Below, piece by piece: positions 39,179-48,110 of a DNA stretch of 64,000 nt; positions within the stretch are counted from its first letter, which is position 1; each line of letters opens with the position of its first letter. Under the pieces are notes generated by a model. The model did no database searches, had not been told where the DNA came from, and saw only the letters and a program-made list of their open reading frames with translations. The translations under genes and the position numbers were made by a program. Source of the DNA: Peptoniphilus mikwangii. Lineage in GTDB: Bacteria > Bacillota > Clostridia > Tissierellales > Peptoniphilaceae. The stretch lies in contig NZ_AUQY01000002.1 in assembly GCF_000468535.1 (NCBI RefSeq), positions 350,204 through 414,203 of the forward strand, in the 5' to 3' direction.

Positions 39179-39607
39179 TTAAAACTCATAAACTTCTGGT
39201 TTTTGTGCTTCATGTGGATGTTCAGCACCTGCATATACCTTAAGTTTAGTGTACATTTTTCTTCCAAGTCTATTTTTTGGAAGCATACCCTTTACTGCGT
39301 ATTCTATTACTCTTTCAGGATGTTTTTCTCTTAATTGATTATATACTACTTCTTTTCTTCCACCTGGATAACCTGTATGATAAGCATGAATTTTTTGTTC
39401 CCACTTATTTCCTGTTAATCTAACCTTATCAGCATTGATTATTATTACATAGTCTCCTGTATCTACATGTGGTGTGTAGATTGGTTTGTTTTTTCCTCTT
39501 AAAATATTAGCTACTTCAGTTGCAAGTCTACCTAAAACTTTATCTTCAGCATCTATTATATACCATTTTCTATCTACTTCATTGGCTTTTGCCATATAAG
39601 TTTTCAT
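39179..39607 (-). CDS. rplM: 50S ribosomal protein L13
   Basis: 142-aa protein, [32 protein letters not shown] at the N-terminus and the [20 protein letters not shown] block. The ATG at 39607 follows AGGAGGG by six bases; a longer in-frame reading to 39676 runs over the leader and promoter and is not used. Confidence 0.99.
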   Translation of the reverse strand: MKTYMAKANEVDRKWYIIDAEDKVLGRLATEVANILRGKNKPIYTPHVDTGDYVIIINADKVRLTGNKWEQKIHAYHTGYPGGRKEVVYNQLREKHPERVIEYAVKGMLPKNRLGRKMYTKLKVYAGAEHPHEAQKPEVYEF

Positions 39608-39656
39608 GGGATTTCCCTCCTGTGATTTAAAAATTTTCCGGGGCTTTTTAAATACT
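39608..39656 (-). promoter_or_regulatory. L13-type leader RNA before rplM-rpsI
   Basis: The ~49-base leader folds into an 8-bp hairpin, TTTAAAAA / TTTTTAAA, with loop GCCCCGGAAAA, just before AGGAGGG. Firmicute rplM genes have a known short autoregulatory leader (L13 leader family) in this position. Match to that family is by position and size only; a covariance search would decide it. Confidence 0.55.
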
Positions 39657-39662
39657 TCAATT

Positions 39663-39691
39663 ATTTTAATATACACTAAATATTATGTCAA
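39663..39691 (-). promoter_or_regulatory. Consensus sigma-A promoter of rplM-rpsI
   Basis: TTGACA (39686-39691), 17-base spacer, TAAAAT (39663-39668) on the minus strand. Start expected near 39656. Confidence 0.88.
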
Positions 39692-39731
39692 GTATTATTT
39701 CTGTATTTCACAAAGTTTTTAGCATATTTTT

Positions 39732-41228
39732 TTATTTTTCTTTTAATATTAATTCATTTTCAAGCGGAGTTTTAATTTGTGAATTTTTCTTAAATTGTTC
39801 TATATTTCTCTTAACTCTTGTCATTGATGCTATTGTTCCAACGCCCGCTATACATCCTCCCGGGCAAGCCATGCCTTCAAGTAAACATCCATTTAATTTT
39901 CCTGCTTTGGCAAGCTTTAACATTTTTATACACTCATCAAGTGAATTTGCACCTTCAATTTGTATTTCTCTATTCGGCTCTAATTGCTGTGCAACCTCTT
40001 TTACCGCCGCAGCAACTCCTCCTGCTATAGGATACCCTCTTCCAAGTGCAGATGCCTCTTCTTTTTCTTTTGATATTTCTATCTCAGATGGTTCTATATT
40101 TTTGGCTACAAACATTCCCATGAGCTCCTCAAATGTTATAACAAAATCAACATAAGATTTTACTTTAGTATCAAGTGCTTCAAGTTTTTTTGATGTACAT
40201 GGTCCTATAAAACAAACAACTGAATTAGGGTCCAATCTATTTATATATTCTGCTGTATACCTCATTGGTGAACCTGAATCTGATACTTGTTCATATAAAT
40301 CAGGGAATTTATTTTTTATCATAAGAGCCCAAGAATAACAACAACTTGTTCCCATAAATGGAATTTCATTAGGTACTCTCTTTAAATATTCTTTTGCTTC
40401 ATTTAATGTAGTTATGTCTGCACCGAGACTAACTTCTATTACATCCTCAAATCCAAGTTTCTTAATTGCTTCTATTACTTGCATCGGTGTTGTTTTTGCT
40501 CCAAATTGTCCTATAAATGATGGTGCTATTGCTCCGTATACTTTTTTTCCTGACTTAATAGCTTTAATTAACTGGAATATTTGTGTTTTATCTGCTATTG
40601 CTCCAAAAGGACAACTTGCAATACATCTTCCGCAGGCAACACATTCATCATGATCTATTTCTGCGCGACCATATTCATCTGAACCTATCGCATTTACTCC
40701 ACAAGCTGCTGCACATGGTCTATCATACATAACTATTGCATTGTATGGACATGTCTCTTTACATCTACCACATTTTATACATTTTGTAGTGTCAATATGC
40801 GCCCTATTTCTTTCTATTGTCACAGCATTCACCGGGCATACATTTGTACATGGATGTGCCATACATTTTCTACAATTATCAGTTACATAATATGTTTTTG
40901 TAGGACAAGCCTCACACGCAAATTTTATTACATTTATAAGCGGTTTTTCATAGGCATTAGTATCTATATCAATCTTATCAAATCCATCAGTAACTTTTTT
41001 ATATACACTTATCTCTCTTACACCCATTCCCATTGCAAGTCTTAATCTTTCATCGGCAACTGCTCTTTCTCTAAATATATCTTCTCTATATTTAGCTACT
41101 TCTCCCGGAACTATTCTATAACTTGAATTCTCTAATTCCGAAATATCACAATCCTCATATGCAATTCTTGCAACTTCAGCAAATACCTTTCTTCTAATAT
41201 CTACTATACTACCGAAACTTTCTTTCAT
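39732..41228 (-). CDS. Monomeric [FeFe] hydrogenase-like protein, group B type
   Basis: 498-aa iron-sulphur protein. Cysteine-rich segments at about 105-131, 150-160, 172-176 and 196-206 (CIKCGRCKETCP; CVACGRCIASCP) bind several 4Fe-4S clusters. The H-cluster motifs follow: TSCCYSW (294-300), GPCTSKKLE (342-350) and EGMACPGGC (451-459). All cluster cysteines are kept, but the usual P after TSCC is Y and the M of MPC is G, as expected of group B rather than group A enzymes. Likely evolves or senses H2; maturases HydEFG are not in this window. Preceded by a 2Fe-2S protein gene, 24 bases away. Confidence 0.85.
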   Translation of the reverse strand: MKESFGSIVDIRRKVFAEVARIAYEDCDISELENSSYRIVPGEVAKYREDIFRERAVADERLRLAMGMGVREISVYKKVTDGFDKIDIDTNAYEKPLINVIKFACEACPTKTYYVTDNCRKCMAHPCTNVCPVNAVTIERNRAHIDTTKCIKCGRCKETCPYNAIVMYDRPCAAACGVNAIGSDEYGRAEIDHDECVACGRCIASCPFGAIADKTQIFQLIKAIKSGKKVYGAIAPSFIGQFGAKTTPMQVIEAIKKLGFEDVIEVSLGADITTLNEAKEYLKRVPNEIPFMGTSCCYSWALMIKNKFPDLYEQVSDSGSPMRYTAEYINRLDPNSVVCFIGPCTSKKLEALDTKVKSYVDFVITFEELMGMFVAKNIEPSEIEISKEKEEASALGRGYPIAGGVAAAVKEVAQQLEPNREIQIEGANSLDECIKMLKLAKAGKLNGCLLEGMACPGGCIAGVGTIASMTRVKRNIEQFKKNSQIKTPLENELILKEK

Positions 41229-41252
41229 ATAACCAGTCCTCTATTTGCAATA

Positions 41253-41528
41253 CTATAATTTTAACTTATCAATTATCTTTGCACTTACTTCCTGTGCGGT
41301 TGCTTTATATATTATTTCATCATCTACTATTACTATAGGTGCTAAATTCCCATGTTCAGCATTTTTACAATAATTCATACAATGAGAAAGTTCTATTTCT
41401 AAATTTTCCGCAGAACAATAATCCGATTCCGGTGTACATATATTATCCTTTAAGAAATCAACTGCATCATAGATTGCATTCGCACCCATCAATGTGCATC
41501 TTGATCCCATACATATTGTTACTTTCAT
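41253..41528 (-). CDS. Thioredoxin-fold [2Fe-2S] ferredoxin-like protein
   Basis: 91-aa protein with four cysteines in the pattern CMGSRC (Cx4C) and CMNYC (Cx3C), the 2Fe-2S signature of thioredoxin-like ferredoxins and NuoE/HydC subunits. An extra cysteine pair region CTPESDYC lies between. Directly upstream of the hydrogenase-like gene and probably its electron partner. Start is ATG 41528 with GGGG upstream; a TTG directly before it is also in frame. Confidence 0.85.
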   Translation of the reverse strand: MKVTICMGSRCTLMGANAIYDAVDFLKDNICTPESDYCSAENLEIELSHCMNYCKNAEHGNLAPIVIVDDEIIYKATAQEVSAKIIDKLKL

Positions 41529-41589
41529 CAAAAATCCCCTTTCTTAAAAGTTTCTAACTTAATTTTACCACATTTAATTATTTTGGGGT

Positions 41590-41618
41590 ATCTTATCGTA
41601 TAGTTTAATATTTAACAA
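41590..41618 (-). promoter_or_regulatory. Promoter with overlapping Rex-like site before the hydrogenase pair
   Basis: Minus-strand -35 TTGTTA (41613-41618), 17-base spacer, -10 TAAGAT (41590-41595). The -35 is part of TTGTTAAATATTAAACTA (41601-41618), which compares with the Clostridial Rex consensus TTGTTAANNNNTTAACAA: left half exact, right half five of seven. Rex represses fermentative and hydrogenase genes when NADH is low. A second -10-like TAAAAT lies nearer the gene. Confidence 0.5.
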
Positions 41619-41661
41619 ACTTTTACACCTTATGATAGAATAACACCTATTAAAGTTTTTT

Positions 41662-41696
41662 TCAACTAAAAAAACTGAGACTTTATTCTCAGTTTT
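41662..41696 (-). terminator. Rho-independent terminator after the PgpA-like gene
   Basis: 10-bp perfect stem AAAACTGAGA / TCTCAGTTTT (41671-41696) with a six-base loop and TTTAGTTG after it on the minus strand, 5 bases from the stop codon. Confidence 0.88.
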
Positions 41697-41701
41697 AAAA
41701 T

Positions 41702-42202
41702 TTATTTATTCGCATTTCTATGTGCTATTCTTGAGGCAGAAGCAGCTGCTACTGCCGCTACTATATCATCCGCAAATGTCGCAATCTGACCTGTTGTGTT
41801 TTTTCTTCCATCAAGATCTTTTATTATACCGACCTTAGCTTTGTCTAAATATCCAAAATTGGTAAGTCCTATTGTTCCATATACATTTACGATACCAAGA
41901 GGAAGAACTTCATCTATCCCATATAACCCTTCATCCTTTTCTATAATTGTCTGCAATGGTTCCGGAAGTAATTTTTTCTGTGCCAAATCATCTATTGCAA
42001 GTCCTGTCAATATTGCATGAATCACTTCTCTTTTTTCAAGAACAGCAATAACATTTTTTTCACAATATTCAATAGTTAAATCTTTTGCGTATTTTGATTG
42101 TAATTCATATACAATTTCTGCAATATCTCTTATTTCTATTCCTGCTCTGTTTAATGCTTTTACAGCTTCATCAAATAATTGTTTTTGATCATAGTTATAC
42201 AT
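41702..42202 (-). CDS. Phosphatidylglycerophosphatase A-like protein (YutG type)
   Basis: 166-aa protein with an N-terminal helical region and the PgpA core LGIVNVYGTIGLTNFGYLDKAKVGIIKDLD and GQIATFADDIVAAVAAASASR. Members of this YutG-like group are annotated as phosphatidylglycerophosphatase A, making phosphatidylglycerol, but the Firmicute group is less tested. Last gene of the apbE unit. Confidence 0.82.
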   Translation of the reverse strand: MYNYDQKQLFDEAVKALNRAGIEIRDIAEIVYELQSKYAKDLTIEYCEKNVIAVLEKREVIHAILTGLAIDDLAQKKLLPEPLQTIIEKDEGLYGIDEVLPLGIVNVYGTIGLTNFGYLDKAKVGIIKDLDGRKNTTGQIATFADDIVAAVAAASASRIAHRNANK

Positions 42203-42206
42203 TATA

Positions 42207-42743
42207 TCACCTCAAACTATTTCCTCTCGTTATTTTAGCAATGTCTTCTTTCCACATTCCTTCCTTATTTTTAATTGCACTTTTCTGAATCTTTTTAAAA
42301 TAATCTAAATACTTTACATTCGGTTTAAAAGTATATGTTCTTGCAAACCCATTTTTAAGTTGAATCGCGGAAAAATTATATTCTTCTATTGTTCCTTTTG
42401 TTATTTTTTCAGGAATCTCAAGCCATATATACCTTAATTTTCTTCCATATTTATCAAAATATTTCTTATCTTTTTCGAGATAGATTTTTTTATTTAATAG
42501 AATTTTTTCAGCAAACTCTTTAGCTTCTATTCCGTACAACTCTTCTTTTTTTCCGATTTCAGGAGTATTTATCCCAATTATTCTAATTTTATCTCCATTT
42601 TCTAAAATAACTGTATCTCCATCTATAACAGTTTTTATAACAGCAATTTCAACATTATCATCAATCTTAACAGATAATAAATTTTTTTGAAAAAATAAAA
42701 TTAAAAATAATACTAACAATAAATAAATCTTTTTATTTTTCAT
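42207..42743 (-). CDS. Membrane-anchored or secreted thermonuclease (SNase family)
   Basis: 178-aa protein: a hydrophobic N-terminal helix (residues 5-25) and an SNase domain with VIDGDTV, RIIGINTPEIG (arginine and glutamate of the active site; N replaces the usual D40) and YFDKYGRKLRY (second arginine). Ca2+-dependent degradation of extracellular DNA or RNA is the family activity. Whether the helix is cleaved is unclear. Overlaps the preceding membrane gene by 11 bases. Confidence 0.88.
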   Translation of the reverse strand: MKNKKIYLLLVLFLILFFQKNLLSVKIDDNVEIAVIKTVIDGDTVILENGDKIRIIGINTPEIGKKEELYGIEAKEFAEKILLNKKIYLEKDKKYFDKYGRKLRYIWLEIPEKITKGTIEEYNFSAIQLKNGFARTYTFKPNVKYLDYFKKIQKSAIKNKEGMWKEDIAKITRGNSLR

Positions 42744-43245
42744 ATCTTTTACTTCTCAACTGTTTCATTCTGATTTTTCTCATTATTTTTATTCTTGATT
42801 TTTTTATAGATATTCCATAAATAAATCCTGGAATTAATGATGCTATTATAATGCTAACTATATTATAATCTATTTTTAAAAGCTGATATATAAATAGTTC
42901 CGGCATTAAAAATAAATCTAACGGAAATTTCCAAATTGATTCTGCTATACCAAGCGAAAACATCTTAGATTTTAAAATTAAAAATGGAGGAATAAATAAA
43001 ATTACAGATATTAAAACTATTATATTTCCACTTAAAAAATCAAGTCGTTTTGATTTTTTTTTGCTCATTCCCTTTGCCAAATTGTAGTATAGCAATATGG
43101 GAATTATACAAAGTATAATTCTAAACGCTATATTTCCATATAAAACTTTTTTTAGCATTTCACTTAAATTTACAATTGCAGTAAAAATAAACATTACTGC
43201 TATTATTATTAAGTGAAATATTAATCCCCTTGTATTATTTCTCAT
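42733..43245 (-). CDS. Integral membrane protein, unknown function
   Basis: 170-aa protein with about four hydrophobic segments (LIIIAVMFIFTAIV; IILCIIPILLYY; IIVLISVILFIPPFLIL; IVSIIIASLIPGFIYGI) and a strongly basic cytoplasmic tail (RIKIMRKIRMKQLRSKRYEK). No family recognised. Contiguous with apbE and overlapping the nuclease gene, so part of one transcription unit. Confidence 0.7.
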   Translation of the reverse strand: MRNNTRGLIFHLIIIAVMFIFTAIVNLSEMLKKVLYGNIAFRIILCIIPILLYYNLAKGMSKKKSKRLDFLSGNIIVLISVILFIPPFLILKSKMFSLGIAESIWKFPLDLFLMPELFIYQLLKIDYNIVSIIIASLIPGFIYGISIKKSRIKIMRKIRMKQLRSKRYEK

Positions 43246-44307
43246 TTAATCACCCATTACTTTTTTTGCACCCTTTGTCGCCTTTATAGTTCCATCTTTA
43301 AATTTCCAAACTGCATCCACATCAAATTTTTCACAAAGCTCTAAGCCCTCTTCATAACTTGAAAGAAATAGTGTAGTAGACATATAATCGCAGAAAAATG
43401 AATCTTTACTTATTACTGTAACTGATTTATACTCATCGGCAGGTTCTAAACTTTGTGCATTTATTATATGACAATATCTTTTTTTGTTATAGAAAAAGTA
43501 TCTTTGATAATCTCCGCTCGTTACTACAGATGTATCATTAAGTGTTAGTATTGAAAGATATAATTGAGAACTTTCCAAATTCGGATTCTGTATTCCTACT
43601 TTAAATGCCGGTTTATCTACAGGCTTTCCCATTATTTTTACATTTCCACCTGCTGATACTATTCCTGATTTAACCCCAAGTTCATCTACCGCATAATTGC
43701 AAACAAGCTCTGTTGCGTATCCTTTTGCAACTGCACCGAGATCAAGAATCATTCCCTTCTTCTTTAAAAATACAGATTTATCAACATCATTTAAAATAAT
43801 ATCTTCATCATTAATAAGATTTCTAAATTCATCCAATTTCTCATGTGTCGGTATCGGTAAACCCATTTCATTTATAACTTCATCTTCTGTTGCTCCGGAA
43901 TTATATAGCTCATTATATTTGCTCCAATAATCCACTACAGGTCCTATTGTAAGACAAATCTTATCACTTACATCCTTATTATATTCAATGGTTTTCTTTA
44001 TTAGAAAAAAAAGTTCATCAGATACTTTAACAGGTCTTATTCCTGCATTATCGTTAATTGTCTTTAGATTGTTTATACCTTTATAATTATTATATCTATC
44101 AAAAATTCTATGGTATTCAAAAAATTTATCTTTCATTTTTGAAAGAATTTCATTTGCTTTTTCTTCACTTTCCTCATAAATAATCATTGAAGTAACCGTA
44201 TCAAAAGCATCAAAAAATTGAATATCATATTTTTCATAATTTCTTATTTCTTTTGTACATCCACATGTTAAAAAAAGTATTAATAAAACAACCAATATTT
44301 TTTTCAA
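43246..44307 (-). CDS. apbE: FAD:protein FMN transferase ApbE (lipoprotein)
   Basis: ~353-aa flavinylating enzyme that attaches FMN to Thr/Ser of target subunits such as RnfG or NqrC. Signal peptide with lipobox LTCGC, FDTVTSMIIY near the start, DLGAVAKGYATELV, VSAGGNVKIMG and SGDYQRYFF motifs. TTG at 44307 has AGGTG six bases upstream and gives MKKILVVLL; the ATG at 44313 touches the ribosome site. No Rnf genes are in the window. Confidence 0.92.
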   Translation of the reverse strand: MKKILVVLLILFLTCGCTKEIRNYEKYDIQFFDAFDTVTSMIIYEESEEKANEILSKMKDKFFEYHRIFDRYNNYKGINNLKTINDNAGIRPVKVSDELFFLIKKTIEYNKDVSDKICLTIGPVVDYWSKYNELYNSGATEDEVINEMGLPIPTHEKLDEFRNLINDEDIILNDVDKSVFLKKKGMILDLGAVAKGYATELVCNYAVDELGVKSGIVSAGGNVKIMGKPVDKPAFKVGIQNPNLESSQLYLSILTLNDTSVVTSGDYQRYFFYNKKRYCHIINAQSLEPADEYKSVTVISKDSFFCDYMSTTLFLSSYEEGLELCEKFDVDAVWKFKDGTIKATKGAKKVMGD

Positions 44308-44361
44308 ATTCATCACCTTTTGTATATATTATCAAAAATATGTATATTGTAAAAGTAATTT

Positions 44362-44409
44362 TAAACAAAAAATACCTAAATGTAATATAGTTTTTACATT
44401 TAGGTATTT
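44362..44409 (-). terminator. Rho-independent terminator after the P-type ATPase gene
   Basis: 16-bp perfect stem AAATACCTAAATGTAA and its complement (44370-44409, eight-base loop) followed by TTTTTTGTTT on the minus strand. It isolates the ATPase unit from apbE. Confidence 0.9.
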
Positions 44410-44411
44410 TT

Positions 44412-46487
44412 TTAAATTTTATACTTTCTCATATTAAACATTGATCCTATTACCGTAGATGTATTATGAAGTAATGAACTTGTAGTATTAGTTATAATTC
44501 CGAACACTCCAAGAATAATCAATATAGAATTTATGCCAACTATTGATATATAATTGTTTTTAATTCTTCTATCCATTGCTCTAGAAAGACTTACCATATC
44601 ATTTAAGATATATAAACTGTCAGAATTAATACTTATATCTGCAACTTCTCTTGCTATATCTGCTCCTTTAAACATAGAAATTCCCACATCAGCCTCAGAA
44701 AGAGCTACAGAATCATTAATTCCATCACCTATCATAACAACCGTTCTTCCAAGTTTCTTTTGTTCTCTTATATAATTGGATTTATCATCAGGTAATACCT
44801 GCGATTTATAATAATCAAGATTTAACTCATCTGCAACATGAAATGCAGAATTTTCTGAATCTCCAGTAAGCATCACTATATTTTTAAATCCTGTATTACG
44901 TAATTTTTCAATACAAGTCTTAGCTTCATCTCTAATTGGATCTTCTATACAAATTACAGCTTCTAATTTTCCACTATATGCCAGATATAAAAGTGAATAA
45001 TTAGATTTTAGTTTCTCAATTTCTATTATCGCCTCATGATTGTATTCTATTTTTTCATCTTCAAATATAAAATGCTCACTTCCAATTAATATTCTCTTTC
45101 CATCAACTGTAGATGCTATTCCATGAGCAACTATATATTCAGGGCTTGTATGCATTTCTCTATGAATAATATTTCTATCTTCAGCATACCTTACAACAGC
45201 ATTGGCTACTGAATGAGGAAAATGCTCTTCAAGACAAGCTGCATATTTTAAGCATTCATCTTTTGAAAATTCTCCAAATGTAATCAAATCTACAACCTTA
45301 GGCTGTGCATTTGTAAGTGTCCCTGTTTTATCAAATACTATAGTATCTGACATAGCTAGCTTTTCTAAAAACTTTCCACCTTTTACAAGAGCTTTTTTAT
45401 CCGATGCATCTCTCATCGCACTCATTACCGAAATTGGAATAGCAAGTCTAAGTGCACAAGAAAAATCTACCATTAAAAAAGCTTTGGCCTTAGCAAAATT
45501 TCTCGTCAAAGCATAGGTTATTATAGAGCCTAGAAAAGTATACTTTACTAGTGAATCTGCTTTTCTTTCAGCATTTTTTTGAGATTGTGCTTTATTCTCC
45601 TCCGATTCAGATATAAGCCTTATTATCTCATTGAGTTTAGTGTCATCTTGTGCCTTAGTCGTTTTTATTAAAAGTCTTCCTTCTTCAAGAACCGTTCCTG
45701 CAAAAACGAAACTATCTTTAAACTTTTCAACAGGTTCCGCTTCTCCGGTGAAACTTGATTGATTTACCATTCCAATTCCATCTATAACTATGCCATCAAC
45801 CGGAATTATATTTCCCATCTCAACTAATACTTCATCACCAAATTTAATGCTGCTTAAAGAAATTTTTTCTATCTGTTCATCTCTTTTTATCCATACACTT
45901 TCTACATTAAGAGAAAGCGCTCCCTTAAGATTTGCTTTAGAACGTTCAAATACCCATTCTTCAAGTCTTTGTCCAAGCTTTAATAAAAATACTATAGAAT
46001 TTACTGAAGAATACTCTCTACTTAAAAGAGAAATTCCTATAGCAGTAGCATCTAATACGTCTACATCAAGTTTTCTACGCACCAAACTTTTTATTCCTTT
46101 TTTAATAAAAGGAAAAGCTCCAATAAAACTATAAGCTATTCTAAACTGATATGGCATTAAATATTTAATAATAGTTCTTTTAACTACTGCATCTCTTAAT
46201 ATATCAAGCAACTCAATACGCTCTTGAGGTTTAAATGCATGATTTTCAACATCGGATTTTTTAAGTTGATTAAGTTTAGTATCTCTAATCAAATAATATA
46301 TATCCTTAAATGCGTACTCTTCATAATCAATTCTGATACTTCCTGTTCTCTTATAAATATAGGCTTCTTTTACACCGGATATAGCCTCGAGATTATATTT
46401 AAGTATATTTACCTCTTCATAACTGAACTTATATGGAGTTTTAAATCTTATTCTACCTTTTATTTTATGCTCGATTGTAAATTTCAT
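44412..46487 (-). CDS. P1B-type heavy-metal-transporting ATPase, variant membrane motif
   Basis: 691-aa pump. The degenerate ~75-residue N-terminal domain resembles an HMA fold without CxxC. Actuator TGEAEPV (248-253), phosphorylation site DKTGT (386-390), HFPHSVA in the N-domain, and GDGINDS (588-593). The metal-site helix reads DFSCALRLAIP in place of CPC, and the last helix ends LLHNTSTVIGSMFNMRKY. This resembles the CtpC-like branch with reported Mn/Zn specificity, so the metal is uncertain. Preceded by a DUF6110-like small gene. Confidence 0.9.
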   Translation of the reverse strand: MKFTIEHKIKGRIRFKTPYKFSYEEVNILKYNLEAISGVKEAYIYKRTGSIRIDYEEYAFKDIYYLIRDTKLNQLKKSDVENHAFKPQERIELLDILRDAVVKRTIIKYLMPYQFRIAYSFIGAFPFIKKGIKSLVRRKLDVDVLDATAIGISLLSREYSSVNSIVFLLKLGQRLEEWVFERSKANLKGALSLNVESVWIKRDEQIEKISLSSIKFGDEVLVEMGNIIPVDGIVIDGIGMVNQSSFTGEAEPVEKFKDSFVFAGTVLEEGRLLIKTTKAQDDTKLNEIIRLISESEENKAQSQKNAERKADSLVKYTFLGSIITYALTRNFAKAKAFLMVDFSCALRLAIPISVMSAMRDASDKKALVKGGKFLEKLAMSDTIVFDKTGTLTNAQPKVVDLITFGEFSKDECLKYAACLEEHFPHSVANAVVRYAEDRNIIHREMHTSPEYIVAHGIASTVDGKRILIGSEHFIFEDEKIEYNHEAIIEIEKLKSNYSLLYLAYSGKLEAVICIEDPIRDEAKTCIEKLRNTGFKNIVMLTGDSENSAFHVADELNLDYYKSQVLPDDKSNYIREQKKLGRTVVMIGDGINDSVALSEADVGISMFKGADIAREVADISINSDSLYILNDMVSLSRAMDRRIKNNYISIVGINSILIILGVFGIITNTTSSLLHNTSTVIGSMFNMRKYKI

Positions 46488-46493
46488 ATATTA

Positions 46494-46775
46494 TTATGCT
46501 TCTTCTGTTTTAACTTCAGTTACAAAATCTTCTTCATTAAATTCAGTTTCTCTTGCTTTACTTTCTTCCTCTGCTTTTATAATTTTTGCTTCTGCGATTA
46601 TATCATCTGTATTTTCTTTTATAGTTTCTACAGTTTTATCAATATAATCTTTAGCTTTCATTCCTTGTACTACCGCTTCAACAGCTACTTTTTTTGCTAG
46701 TTTTGATTTTAAAATTTTAGGTCCAACAGTCGCCGTTACCATACCTAATGCAAAATTTAAAATTTTCTTTTTCAT
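46494..46775 (-). CDS. Small DUF6110-like protein preceding the P-type ATPase
   Basis: 93-aa protein: MKKKILNFALGMVTATVGPKILKSKLAKKVAVEAVVQGMKAKDYIDKTVETIKEN and an acidic tail. It has a glycine-containing hydrophobic N-terminal helix and an amphipathic alpha-helical body, as in the DUF6110 family found beside such ATPases. Function unknown. Ends 6 bases before the ATPase start, so one operon. Confidence 0.75.
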   Translation of the reverse strand: MKKKILNFALGMVTATVGPKILKSKLAKKVAVEAVVQGMKAKDYIDKTVETIKENTDDIIAEAKIIKAEEESKARETEFNEEDFVTEVKTEEA

Positions 46776-46960
46776 ATTTATACACCATCCTAATCATATT
46801 TTCTATCTAACATATTACGATAATTCTTTATAGATTTCTACCCTTTTTAATATTTTAAACTAATTTACCATACAATTAATTTATTATATATAGCTGTTAT
46901 AGATTTTTTTTAATTGTTAAGATATAATGAATTAATAATTATTAAAATAGGAGAATTTTT

Positions 46961-48028
46961 ATGACTGAATCTAAAAGTGTTATTCTCGGAATGAGCGGTG
47001 GTGTAGATTCTTCTGTATGCGCTGCATTATTAAAAGAACAAGGTTATGATGTAACCGCAGTTTTTATGAAAAATTGGGATGAAGAAGATGATGATGGTGT
47101 GTGTACAGCTACAGAAGACTATCTTGATGTAATAAGAGTATGTTCAGAACTTGGAATAAAATATTATACGGTAAATTTTGAAAAGGAATATAAAGATAGA
47201 GTTTTTTCATATTTTCTATCTGAATATGAAAAAGGTCGCACTCCAAATCCGGATGTTATGTGTAATACAGAAATAAAATTCAAAGCATTTTTAGAATTTG
47301 CAATGAAATTTAATTCTGATTATATCGCTATGGGTCACTACGCAAGAACTTTAAAAAAAGATGGAAAGACATATTTACTAAGGGGACTTGATGAAAATAA
47401 AGATCAAAGTTATTTTTTATCAAGAGTTTCCGAAGCGGCTCTTTCTAAAACACTATTTCCCATAGGAAATATGAAAAAAGAACAGGTTAGAGAATTAGCA
47501 CAAAAATATAATCTTGCAACTGCAAAGAAAAAAGACTCTACCGGAATTTGTTTTATAGGAGAAAGAAATTTCAACAACTTTTTAGATAAATTTTTATTTA
47601 CTAAAGAAGGCGACATATATTCAGTGGATGGTCAATATCTTGGAAAACACTCCGGTCTCATGCATTATACCATAGGTCAAAGACGTGGTATGGGACTTGG
47701 AGGTATGGGAAGTGGAGAACCGTTTTTTGTTGCAGATAAAGATTTAAAAAACAATAGGCTTATCGTAGCACAAGGATTAAAACATCCTGCCCTATATAAA
47801 AAAGAAACTATATGTGAAAATGCATTTTGGATAACAGATACTCCAAAATTTCCACTTAAATGTACAGGAAAAATACGATATCGTGCCAAGGATGAAAATA
47901 TGACTGTATATTTAGAAAATGATGAACTTAAAGTTATATTTGAAAATCCGTTAAAAGGTGTAACCCCGGGACAAGTTCTTGTATTCTATCAAGGAGATAT
48001 TTGTTTAGGATCGGGAATAATAAAATAG
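46961..48028 (+). CDS. mnmA: tRNA 2-thiouridylase MnmA
   Basis: Adds sulphur to U34 of tRNA-Lys/Glu/Gln. PP-loop [10 protein letters not shown] at residues 10-19, first catalytic cysteine in [12 protein letters not shown], second in [12 protein letters not shown]. 355 aa. It begins a plus-strand pair and has the AGGAG ribosome site. A TATAAT at 46923-46928 is a possible -10, with no good -35. Confidence 0.97.
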   Translation: MTESKSVILGMSGGVDSSVCAALLKEQGYDVTAVFMKNWDEEDDDGVCTATEDYLDVIRVCSELGIKYYTVNFEKEYKDRVFSYFLSEYEKGRTPNPDVMCNTEIKFKAFLEFAMKFNSDYIAMGHYARTLKKDGKTYLLRGLDENKDQSYFLSRVSEAALSKTLFPIGNMKKEQVRELAQKYNLATAKKKDSTGICFIGERNFNNFLDKFLFTKEGDIYSVDGQYLGKHSGLMHYTIGQRRGMGLGGMGSGEPFFVADKDLKNNRLIVAQGLKHPALYKKETICENAFWITDTPKFPLKCTGKIRYRAKDENMTVYLENDELKVIFENPLKGVTPGQVLVFYQGDICLGSGIIK

Positions 48029-48110
48029 TTTATAATTCGAAAAATTTGCACCCTATTCTTATATATTTTGTTAATTATAATATGCTATAATTTTAATGAG
48101 GTGATTATTA

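Noticed and set aside
39685..40155. 156-codon plus-strand frame opposite the hydrogenase gene
   Set aside because: Serine-rich shadow on the complement of a well-supported iron-sulphur protein.
46224..46700. 158-codon plus-strand frame rich in F, I and Y
   Set aside because: Antisense to the P-type ATPase and DUF6110-like genes, low-complexity, no ribosome site.
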